A stretch of 64,000 nt of DNA from Allolobophora icterica. Taxonomy: Eukaryota > Annelida > Clitellata > Crassiclitellata > Lumbricidae. The notes under the pieces are model-generated. The model worked only from the letters and a program-made list of their open reading frames with translations. It was not told the origin of the DNA and did not search any database. The stretch is taken from contig OY744614.1 of assembly GCA_963556255.1 (NCBI GenBank), positions 33,272,832 to 33,336,831 on the forward strand, in the 5' to 3' direction. The position numbers were made by a program, and so were the translations under genes. Positions 12,617-23,205 of the stretch are shown here, one piece after another. Position 1 is the stretch's first letter. Every line of letters starts with the position of its first letter.

Positions 12617-13339
12617 GAAGGGCTCAAGAAGCCATTAGGTTTATACAGATGTGCGATTAGGTCGCCATAATACATCATTAGACCGACGTTTCCAGAGGCA
12701 GTATACTTCATGCCTTCTTCTCATTTGCATCATCGGAGAGGACTCGGAGGAGGGAGGAAGCGCCGCTGTTTATTTCTTCCATTCCTTCCTCTCCTTCTTC
12801 CTCCATCACTTCCCTTCCTCCCTCTCCCTCACTCTCCTTCCCTTCTCCTCCATCCGAATGCATCCGTCGACCGGAGAACAATACGAGGCAGGGAGCCAGT
12901 GACGAAGGATCAAGCGCCTGTTAGGGCGTCCGTTCCGATTTCCAATTACGCGTCGAGGCCGAACGCCTAATACCCGTTCAAGATCGATAGACGACGGACG
13001 GTTCACAAGCCGTCGCTAGGTGGCCACGTCGCCGTTCTGCACGCAATGCAAAAAGGCTAAGCATGAAATGGCAAATCACATTGGATGGGGTAAGACGCAA
13101 TTTAAATGCAAAACTCGGCTGTCCCCCGGTGTGATCAATTGGTATGTCGTCCGATTGCAAACAGACAATGCATGTAAGCAGTTGGACCATCACGTCGGGG
13201 ATTTGGAAAAGTTTGGATGGCTGTGCGTGCGTGCGTGCGTGCTTCATTTTCCTGCGGAGGAACTCTGTGAACCTACGTCATTCAGGTTGGCGAGCAGATA
13301 GTTCAAAGAGGTTCCATGGAGGCGCTATATAAGTCTCCA
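12617..13339. other. No gene recognised
   Basis: Contains a short pyrimidine-rich tract (about 12770-12850). Open frames of 60-90 codons in several phases have no motif. Confidence 0.4.
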
Positions 13340-13458
13340 CACACATGTGTTCATGCATGCATACACACATGCATACTTTCATACATACATTACAAACGTA
13401 CATACATACATGTATACATATACATGCATACGCACACCTACACACACCTACACACACC

Positions 13459-13523
<65 letters not shown>
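13340..13523. repeat. (CATA)n / (CA)n compound microsatellite
   Basis: Degenerate CATACATG tetranucleotides (13340-13440) run into a pure CA array (about 13459-13523). Confidence 0.93.
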
Positions 13524-13526
<3 letters not shown>

Positions 13527-15369
13527 GCATTAATGTCACCTGTATTAGCGGTTCTACGTGCGTGGGCCGTGAGGCTAAGGTGCCTCAAATGTAAACTACT
13601 TGTAGGGCATTGAACTTTAGCTAAGGTCACGACTAAGACTTCATTCTTGGAGGGAAATGTGATTTGCTTACTGTTGAGACATTTTGTCGAAGAGAGGTCA
13701 CAAAGCAGAGCAGGTGTCGTTGCTGAAAGAAACATCGATTGGTTTGCTCAGGGTTCATTGAAAGCTGCGAGCATTGCTATGAGGACAATTTTCTCGATGG
13801 TGAGCTCGATGGGTTCCGTCAATGCCTGCCTCTCACTGAGTTTAGAAAATCAGCGCGAAGAGCAAAGAGTGGGTCAAGAGTTGGTCAGGTGATCCATTCT
13901 GGGCCATGCCCCTTCCTCGGATGAACTCGGGTGGGATGGATCATTGCAGGGGTGTATCCTATGGATTCGCCAGGGCGATCATTCACATAGGCGTAGACTC
14001 TGGGGGAGGGGGGGCAGCCGGGGCACGTGCCCCCAATAATTGAGGAGCCGGGGCAATGCCCCCCAAAAAAATCGAGAGGAGAATTTCTTCAAATATTAAA
14101 ATATTATGTTTCAATAATATACACAAATTTCTTCAGAAACAGAAAAACAGAGATACAGAACTGAAATACTATCAGGAATTCATACTGAAAACAAAGATTT
14201 ATTTTAATCTTCAATATCTTCAATATGAAACAAATTTACATGTAAACATAACGCCCCATTTTAAACGCATTAACGTAACACCGGACGCCTCTGCTGACTG
14301 TCCACACCATTTGTGAAATAATTTTTTTTCGTTTTTTGGTGTTAAACAAAGACAAAAGAAAAAGAAACCCACAAAATTAAATTTCTTATTTTTGTAGAAG
14401 TAATTTTAATAACATTGATTTAATTATTTCTAATTTTCGGAAATCGCAACTGAATTAAACTGAATTGGAGCTCTTGTTCATGCCATTTTTCATGATTTTA
14501 ATGATCCGAAATCCAAAAATCTTAAAAACAACCAATAACAAAAACCATAAAAACCCCAAAAAACGAGAGAAAAAACAAAACTTTTCATCAGAAAAAAACT
14601 TGTTTTTTTGCACCTCAGGTCCAGACTTCATGCTCCCCAATATTTTGGACAAGTTTAGGCCAGTGGTCATTCAGTCATGCTACGAATAGGATATAGGCCT
14701 AGCATGTTGCTTGAAGACAAAGTATTTGACTAAGCGTTTGTTATTAGAATGGTCTGTAATACTCTGTGATTAGAATGGTCTACCACTGCCAGTCAGTTTA
14801 TAATGCGTGACTCAGAAATTCATTACATTATATTAGGCCCACTTTTCCAGAATGCATACGAATTATGCAGGTGTGTATAGTGAATTCGTGCAGTCTTGGT
14901 AATATTATGAATGTCGGTAGACCCAATTGAGTTTCAAGAACCTTGAAACTGCTCTGCACAAATGTGCGGTTACAATTACAATAGGCATACATGATAATAG
15001 GTTACATTGTACACTCCACCTAGCCTCCTCGATACTGCATTAGACTGACTGTTATAGGCATGTACCCCGGTTGGCCTGTGTATATACTACGCGTACGCCC
15101 TTAAATGGCGAAAAACAAAGAGAGATTCTGAATCCGAGAATCGTTTGCTTAACAAATGACATTTGTTTACTGATAACAGTGCTCACCATCAGCATCACAA
15201 TGTTAGCTTCTTTGACACGTGGCACTGATCCTGACCCTAGTCGCACATCGAATTTTCTAACCCCGATTATCGTCAAAAAAGTGTACCCTGCCCCGTGCGC
15301 TTTGTCACATCACCGGTAGGTAGCGATAGCCTGAGGAGCGCGCAGTCGCCATTCTAGCAATCAGTTCGT
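13524..15369. other. No gene recognised; G-rich MITE-like end at ~13983
   Basis: CATAGGCGTAGACTC at ~13986, followed by GGGGGAGGGGGGGCAGCC and paired GGGGCA...TGCCCC blocks, looks like one end of another CATAGGCG-type element. I could not find a matching right end with a duplication. Open frames here are short and AT-rich. Confidence 0.4.
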
Positions 15370-15377
15370 ATGACGCC

Positions 15378-15556
15378 CAGGGACGTAACTAGCGTTGGGC
15401 TTGGGGGGGCTTAAGCCCCCCCAAACGAAGTTGAAGCCCCCCCAAACAAGTCAAGCCGTTGTATGCTTACGGCTAAAATTCGTATGAACACTGTATAAAT
15501 GTTGCCATGTTCAAGGTTTAAGCCCCCCCAAACGAAAAATCCTAGTTACGTGCCTG
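15378..15556. mobile_element. hAT-type MITE, AAGCCCCCCC family
   Basis: A 179-bp element with inverted ends CAGGGACGTAACTAG ... CTAGTTACGTGCCTG and a perfect 8-bp duplication ATGACGCC (15370-15377 and 15557-15564). The interior carries CCCCCCCAAACGAA repeats and their complement. Confidence 0.93.
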
Positions 15557-15797
15557 ATGACGCCAGAGGGCGGTTTGCTTTCAGCGAACGAACGCTAAAT
15601 GCTGCTGCGCTGCAGTCAGCGATCGGGTTAAGACCGCAGGGATTAGCGTCCGATACGTCATGTCACACTTGACAGGTTTCAGCTGATGCGGCGTTCGTAA
15701 AGGCGTGCTCTCGGTGGCGTAACGAAAGAGACAACTGCACCGGGTTGTGAAAGGCAGCTTCCGGCGTTCTGCTTTGTGGTATGTATTAACCTATGTA

Positions 15798-16076
<279 letters not shown>

Positions 16077-17109
16077 GGGTGGCTGTAAAGGTCATCTGTG
16101 CAAATGTATCTTTGGAAACCGATTGGCTTTGACACTGCACTGGATTGAACCGGAATTGCTTAACAGTTATCTGAAAACATCATGTTTTCATCACAAATGG
16201 CGAAAAAATTACCAATTGTTAGAGATAAATGGCGAGTGGAAATTACCATATTTATGACGCGACCTTGTGGCTATGTCTACGACTTGTGAATATTCATGAG
16301 GAAGCCCTGTAGTCAACTGGAGTGTGCATCAATGGCGCCGCCAGAGTTACGAGGCTGAGGGGGCAAGGCAGAGATCTGAAGGACTTCCAGTGGAGCAAAA
16401 AAGGGGTATCTTTGTTGGGGTCAGGGGCGAAGCCCCTATAGAAGCTTGAGATTTTTCCAGTTGTGCCTAGTATTTTTGTGTTATAAATTCAACAAGTTCT
16501 GAATTCTCCAGTTTCACTAGTAGGGGCCTACATTAATGTTTTAAACCTAATATGCAGTGGTTTCTCTTATGATTCTAAATAAAATAAACCAAATTTACAA
16601 GTAGTTATCGAACAAATACTGCAGTTCTATTTTTATGCATTCAGTCATTTGATATTCTTCAAATTTTTAAGGTTTTGTTCACGTCTGATTAGTAATTGTT
16701 TTGGTTAATATTGTTTAGGTTAGTAATTGTTTTGGTTAGTATTGTGTAGGTTAGTAATTGTTTTGGTTAGTATTGTTTAGGTTAGTAATTGCTTTGGCTA
16801 GTAATTGTTTTGGTCAGTAACTGTTTTCGTTAGTAGGCTAATTGTTTTCGTTAGTATTTGGTATAGAACTTACATGATACATATATTATATCCGATTCTT
16901 AGTCGCTTCATTCTAAAACTTGGTCTGGGGCGGCAGATTATTAAATCTGCCTCTGAATGTCTGCTCAGTATTAAAAAAACTTTCATCTTCCATGATTTAG
17001 CTGATTGGTTTGAGAGCTCGCATTGCAACGCGGAACATACAGGTTCGATCCTCCTCTTTGGTTAAAAAATTGTAGGCTGTATAATTATCATAATAGTATC
17101 GTCTCCACT
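16077..17109. other. No gene; ~20-bp minisatellite and a tRNA-like SINE patch
   Basis: TAATTGTTTTGGTTAGTATTG units repeat degenerately at about 16690-16855. At 17000-17055 a tRNA-like sequence (TTGAGAGCTCGCATTGCAAC, then GGTTCGATCC) looks like an isolated SINE head. Nothing else recognised. Confidence 0.5.
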
Positions 17110-17117
17110 CATGCTAC

Positions 17118-17990
17118 CAGTCTTGTTGTCCTCGAGACCAAGGTCTTGGTCTCGAGTGCACTCGAGTTCGTTTTTAAAAGTCTTGGTCTTGGTCTTGGTC
17201 TTGAGGTTCAAGGTCTTGGTCTTGGTCTTGGTCTTGAGGTTCAAGGTCTTGGTCTTGGTCTTGGTCTTGAGGTTCAAAGTCTTGGTCTTGGTCTCGCAAG
17301 ACCAAGACCAAGACCGGCTGTTAATATGAACAGTCATTTAACAGAACTCAAGAATTCTGTATCAAGCCTGCTTGCATCATACGACCAATATCTATGGATG
17401 GATACAAGTCATGTTGGTCAGGAAAACCCATTGGCAGCAGCAACAGTTATTCTGTATCAGACGGTATGATAAACCATGGGAAGATTTCAAAAGGACTCAC
17501 TATCTGTACATTTACAGCCAGTGCTTGAAAAGTTACTCTGTGTGTGTCAGCGACTTCAGCACCTTTAGAACGTATTCTTTCACATGGCGGAATTTTTATG
17601 AGCCCCACCAGGCACGTCTTGGTCAGAAAATTCTGAGCGAATTGGTTTTTTACAAAATACAAAAGGCATTTGGTATAAGAGTTTGCATGAAGGACTTTTC
17701 AATACAAATTCGGATTTCTCTGCAGCTTGCATTTAAAGTTAATTTGCTTGAATAAAATAAAAGACTCATGTTTTCATTAAAATAGCGAATATTGCGACTT
17801 GACAATATTTAGAAGTCTTGACCTGATTTCGATTTTTGGGGTCTTGGTCTTGGTCTTGGTCTTGAGGTTCAAGGTCTTGGTCTTGGTCTTGGTCTCGAGG
17901 TTCAAAGTCTTGGTCTTGGTCTTGGTCTCGAGGTTCAAGGTCTTGGTCTTGGTCTTGGTCTTGAGGTTTAAGGTCTTGACAACAAGACTG
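17118..17990. mobile_element. hAT-type non-autonomous element with GTCTTG arrays
   Basis: An 873-bp element with inverted ends CAGTCTTGTTGTC ... GACAACAAGACTG and a perfect 8-bp duplication CATGCTAC (17110-17117 and 17991-17998). Both sides carry arrays of a ~27-bp unit GGTCTTGGTCTTGGTCTTGAGGTTCAA in the same orientation (17180-17290 and 17838-17972). A short inverted AAGACCAAGACC block lies at ~17299. The centre (~17320-17830) is unique and non-coding as far as I can see. Confidence 0.93.
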
Positions 17991-18038
17991 CATGCTACAA
18001 TACAGACCCAACACTGACCGACACGTCGCTGTTATATC

Positions 18039-18077
18039 AAAGATCTTAGAGTCGTAGTCTACGACTCTAAGATCTTT
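18039..18077. repeat. Perfect 39-bp palindrome
   Basis: Two 19-nt arms (beginning AAAGATCTTAGAG and ending CTCTAAGATCTTT) around a single T. It could form a cruciform or snap-back hairpin, and it lies 48 bp downstream of the hAT element. Confidence 0.95.
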
Positions 18078-18184
18078 GGTTATATTATTATTCCTGAGTT
18101 TGTGGTTGGCGTTAGGGTACATGTTATAGATGTAGTAAAAAGCAGGGTCGTCGCCCTTGGTCCGTGTCGTACATTTAATAAATT

Positions 18185-18490
18185 TCAACCAAAGTTATTT
18201 CAGCAAAACGTTGCTAGAGCCCAATTTTGCTTCAGCCAAGAAACTGTTTTAACCAGAAATGACCAGCCAAAATTTGCTTGAGCCAAAAGTTACTTCGGCC
18301 AAAAGGTGCTTCAGCCAGATCTTCATTCAACCAAATATTGTTTCAGCCAAGACCTGCTACAGGCAAATATTTATTCAGTCAAAAATGTCTGCATCCAAAA
18401 GTTGCTGAAGCTGAAAGTTTCATCAGCTGGAAGTTCTTTCAGCCAAAATTTCCCTCAGGCAAAAGTTTCTTCAAGTCAAAGGTTCCTTCA
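18185..18490. repeat. Diverged ~18-bp minisatellite
   Basis: Roughly 16 diverged copies of a TTCAGCCAAAAGTTGCTT-like unit. Because the unit is a multiple of three, frames run through it with a repeating Gln-Pro-Lys/Phe-Ser pattern. I see no evidence that it is translated. Confidence 0.8.
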
Positions 18491-18824
18491 TCACAGAAAC
18501 TGTCTGATCTGGGTATTATTTATGATCACACGTTACGGATCAATTATGATCTCGTTAGCAACGTGCATTATATAATAATATTTGTTTAGACCTAATGCAC
18601 AGTTGAGAGATTTTATCTTGTTATTTTATGACAGTTTGAGGGCTTTTGTCAAGATTAAATATCTGGGATGCGGACAAGCGTGAAGATAAGGTTTGTTGTT
18701 TAGGGCGATCGGTTGGAAGTCGTGTGAGCAGTCAACTGCAGGCGCCGCTCACTATCGACGTTTTCATGGTCGTTGGTCTTTAACGACAGCAGACACGACG
18801 ACATCGGCGTCGATCTTATCTTGC
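18491..18824. other. Nothing recognised
   Basis: Short unique stretch between the minisatellite and the pentanucleotide array. Confidence 0.5.
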
Positions 18825-19290
18825 TTTACCTTACCTTACCTTACCTTACATTACCTTACCTTACCTTACCTTGTCTTGCGTTACCTTACCTTACCTTGCC
18901 TTACTTTGTCTTATCTTGCCTTGTGTTACCTTACCTTACTTTACCTTGTCTTGCCTTACCTTGTCTTATCTTGCCTTGCCTTGCCTTGCCTTACCTTACC
19001 TTGCCTTACCTTACCTTGTTTTACCTTGCATTACATTACCTTGCCTTATCTTACTTTACCTTGTCTTGCCTTACCTTACCTTACTTAACCTTGCCTTGCC
19101 TTACCTTGTCTTGCCTTGCCTTACCTTGTTTTACCATGCGTTATCTTACCTTGTCTTGCCTTACCTTGTCTTGCCTTGCCTTACCTTGTTTTATCATGCA
19201 TTACATTACCTTGCGTTACCTTACCTTGTCTTGCCTTACCTTACCTTGTTTTACCTTGCGTTACCTTACCTTGCCTTGCGTTGCCTTACC
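18825..19290. repeat. Pentanucleotide (CCTTA/CCTTG)n array
   Basis: About 465 bp of CCTTA and CCTTG units with rare TTTG and ATTA variants. It generates Leu/Pro/Tyr/Cys frames in all + phases, which are not genes. Confidence 0.97.
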
Positions 19291-19549
19291 GTTTATGGTC
19301 TTCATATGTAGCTCAATTTGCATATTGTAGAGTTAGGTTTAGTTGTCTATTTCTACACTGTCTTAATCTATTAACAAACAACAGATAGTAGCCTATTATG
19401 TTCGCGGAACTTATTGGCTACACAGTCTAGCGAGCGAATATAACTACCGTTTGACACCTTTTGAACTTTATCGTAACAGATTCGTTGTTTCGACAGGCCG
19501 CTCAGATTAGCTACAGGTTTGTTTGATACAGTTACATAACGGTTACAAT

Positions 19550-19806
19550 CAGGAGCGTAGCCAGACTTCAATTCAAGAGGAGGCAACTACTGCTTGTCAA
19601 AAAATTTGATAACCTTTTTTGGGAATTTCTCCACCAAAACATTTGATGTCCTTTTTTGGAGATTTCTTCCATTCAAGAGGAGGCAACTTCCACCTCTAAT
19701 CGGGTGTACTTGAGGATGCAAGGCTATAACCCAAGGAAACTTTTTAAATCTGAAAAACCAAGAGGAGGCAAATGCCTCCTCTTGCCTCAATGTAGCTACG
19801 CCTATG
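19550..19806. mobile_element. hAT-type MITE, GAGGAGGCAA family
   Basis: A 257-bp element with inverted ends CAGGAGCGTAGCC ... GCTACGCCTATG and a perfect 8-bp duplication GTTACAAT (19542-19549 and 19807-19814). The interior repeats TTCAAGAGGAGGCAACT. Non-coding. Confidence 0.92.
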
Positions 19807-20164
19807 GTTACAATACGGCTACCGGTTGTCTCTGTGACCATTCGAACGAGCAGCGGTTGTGTAGGATCTGACTCGATCAAGGCCAAATGGTTGTCATAGA
19901 AAAACGTGTATATTTATAATAAAACATTTGCATCCAGTTCTCAGCACCACCTGTACATATGTCGTCAGGACAAAAAACGCAGATCGTGTTTCACCGCGAC
20001 TTCAATTAAGCAAAGCTGTGAAGTGATGTCGAATTTGAAGGTTTTCCGTACAATAGAGATTCAGTTCTGGTCCACGTTCGTCACGAAGATCTGCCAACGA
20101 CCTTATAATGTGCATGGAGTTTGTAGCCACGCTATTACGTCTGCTGTTAATAGGTTTCGTATCG

Positions 20165-20345
20165 TATTTCGAGATTTGTATAGCGCCACTCACAGCTCAG
20201 GCCACTCAGCAGCGCTCCCAGTGCGAAGGCTCCGAGAGAAGAAAAAGGTTTTAACACGAAAAGGGATGTATACGAAGAGATTCAGAAAGAAGGTTACCCG
20301 TAGAGCGGAAGGAAGGGCATTCCACAGGGAGGGCCCTATGTTCAT
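20165..20345 (-). mobile_element. LINE 3' end (GCGCTCCCAGTG family)
   Basis: On the + strand it begins with TATAGCGCCACTC and AGCAGCGCTCCCAGTGCGA, then a purine-rich tract ending in CATTCCACAGGGAGGGCCC. This is the reverse complement of a LINE 3' end whose last coding motif is WN-(S/L)LP. An overlapping 170-codon + frame is a shadow of this element. Confidence 0.6.
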
Positions 20346-21165
20346 CATAAGATACAATAAGGTAAGATCTTATTTATTAATAAATAGGTTTATTCGTACT
20401 GCATTCGGTGCACTTTAACCGTGTTTTCCCTTGAAACGAAATAGCCTCATCCGAGACTTACGCACGGAATACCGACTGCATAGAACGAGGGTAAACAGGA
20501 AGGATAGGATATGTGACCGAGAGGGGATAGGGGAACGCAGTGCCTCTCACGGGAGTCGTTTTAAATTACAGAAAGCAATTGTATCGCGTGAAATGAAAAC
20601 GAATTGTCGAACAGAGTTAGGGGATTTGCCTAACAGCGAGACCAGACACATACTGTAAATTTTGATGCACGATTCGACGCTGGTATAAGGCTATAGAGAA
20701 CTGGTATACCCGCAAGCAGCAATGCTCCGAAAATGAAAGCTAAGATTTATTTCTTCATATGTAATTTCAAAACAAACTGAACTTTTTAAGGGAAAGCTTT
20801 CTGTGTCTGTGTATACTGTATAGGCCTTTTGAGTAGCTCTCATACAGCGTTGATTTGCTCTTAAAATTGGCTAAATTGTCCAGGTTGTTGGGTCCCGTAT
20901 AGACCCTACATTATTCAGAATTATTCTGGTTCCAGTTTAGATCTGATGCGTAATGCTGATGCCGTTGATGATTCTAGGATGGGGATTCCCATTGTCTGTT
21001 CACCACTAGATATGTTTTAGTACTAGAGACTTTGAGTATGAGAGTTTTAGAAATTTAGACACACAAATACACGCACACACAAACCCCCCTCTCTCTTTAT
21101 ATAGGCCTAATATGCACATATGTGTGGGTGGGTTTGCATACATAACAGCTGTCACAAGCGCCATG
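20346..21165. other. Nothing recognised
   Basis: No gene, RNA or clear repeat; one AGGCCT palindrome near 21103. Confidence 0.45.
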
Positions 21166-21173
21166 GCTTTTGT

Positions 21174-21359
21174 CATAGGCGTAATTTTTTGAGGGGACGA
21201 GGGGCCCACTTTTGGACTGAGGGGTACCCTACCCCCACTTTTTAAACAATTTCAATCAGTATTTTGTTATTGTGTCTTCCCAGAGATCGCAGTCTCAGTC
21301 TTGCTTCGTGTATGTCAGAAATTGGTACCCCCACTTTTTAGACCAAAGTTACGCCCCTG
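21174..21359. mobile_element. hAT-type MITE, family M1 (reference copy)
   Basis: A 186-bp element with ends CATAGGCGTAATTT ... AAAGTTACGCCCCTG and a perfect 8-bp duplication GCTTTTGT (21166-21173 and 21360-21367). The interior has GGTACC(C)n blocks and a conserved core (CCCAGAGATCGCAGTCT, then TTGCTTCGTGTATGT). This copy defines family M1, which recurs at 35098, 35927, 39605 and 48914 and in larger relatives at 29304, 33307 and 36678. Confidence 0.93.
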
Positions 21360-21367
21360 GCTTTTGT

Positions 21368-22260
21368 CTTTGTACAATATGTACGATGTTGTTTTAAACT
21401 AGCTTTCGCACATATAGCGTGACAGCTGTTTTCCCTTTCCCAGATCCTTTTCTTTTACACGTGGACCTTAGGGCCTGTGCTATACTCTCCAGTCTCCAGT
21501 CGAACTTCGTACTAATCGCATGCGACAGCGATTATTGTCGTGATGGGCAACGGACTTCTTTAAAAGTATAGTTGAACCGGAAACTTGGCGCCAGACGCAG
21601 CTGTGCAGTGCCGAACGAATTCATCTGTTGTTAATGGATCGATGGTCAACTTGCCTCTGGCAAAAGGTTACTGTGCTCGATCATGAGAATATACACGGGT
21701 TTCCTGTCTAGTTACGAGCGAATATATTCGTGAGAGAGGTGGTGTTTTTTGACAGTTATATAGATATTTTGGAGGTGTTAAATTTTTTACATAGTTTTTT
21801 TAGGGGGATTCTTGAATGTTTGACAGTTGTTGACAAGTGGAGGGGTCAAAACTGCCTAAAATTTGTTGACACAATTGATGGACAAAATCTTTAAAGAATC
21901 AGTTCCATATCGCATCATGCTAAGCACGTTAGTCTGAATTACATCCTTGAGAAATGCGACTTTGTAAATCCTCTCGTACTTTCCTAAATTGCCAGATGAT
22001 GGATTGCTCGAGTCACATTATCAATCTTACGTCATCATCAGCCACCTGCCGGGCTCCTTTGCAAAGAAACGATTTAGATTACCCACTGACTGACTTTTAT
22101 AGCGTCGTATACTGACTGCAGACAGCTGCTACGCGGACCTTCAACAACAGCAAAAACATCGTCACCATGGCAGCGCGGAAGCAGGCAGCTGGGTGGGATA
22201 CAGAAGACAGATTATGCTTCCGCAGAATGATCACTTGACAATGTTGTAAATAACCTTGAG
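21368..22260. other. Nothing recognised
   Basis: Unique sequence; no motif-bearing frame. Confidence 0.45.
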
Positions 22261-22264
22261 ATGG

Positions 22265-22309
<45 letters not shown>

Positions 22310-22350
22310 CACACACACACACAGAAAGACAGAAAGACAGACAGACAGAG
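22261..22350. repeat. (GACA)n / (CA)n compound microsatellite
   Basis: GACAGACA array, a short CA run, then GAAAGACAGACA. Confidence 0.95.
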
Positions 22351-22379
22351 GTAGGATGATGATAGATTGCAATTGTAAT

Positions 22380-22620
22380 TGTAACCGAACACTTATATAG
22401 CGCCACTCAATCAGCGGCTCTCTCAACCCGCATCAACGCCAGCACCGGCAAAAAGGAAGGTCTTCAGGTGTCTACGGAACAGGAGAGTAGAGAGGGCAAG
22501 AAGCTCTTGGCGGAGAAACAAGGGGCAACAGTTCCAAATAGAGGGACCCATATAGGCAAGGCTCCTGGATTGGTCGAGTTTGTAGACACCATATGGACAC
22601 ACAGAACCAAACACAATATG
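22380..22620 (-). mobile_element. LINE 3' end
   Basis: The minus strand encodes a non-LTR reverse-transcriptase C-terminus (MGPSIWNCCPLFLRQ, LLFRRHLKTFLF) followed by a 3' UTR ending in GGCGCTATATAAGTG. 5'-truncated. Confidence 0.7.
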
Positions 22621-22741
22621 AAGAGACACAGACAAACAGACAGACAAGGCACGGTAGCCGGGTCGTTATATCGCGTTCGACCTGTAACTCTCACAAGCGT
22701 CCATTGTTTAGTTGATCAGCGCCATCGATCGATGTTCTGTC

Positions 22742-23205
<464 letters not shown>

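Noticed and set aside
18693..19388. Leu/Pro/Tyr-rich frames up to 185 codons
   Set aside because: Artefact of the pentanucleotide array.
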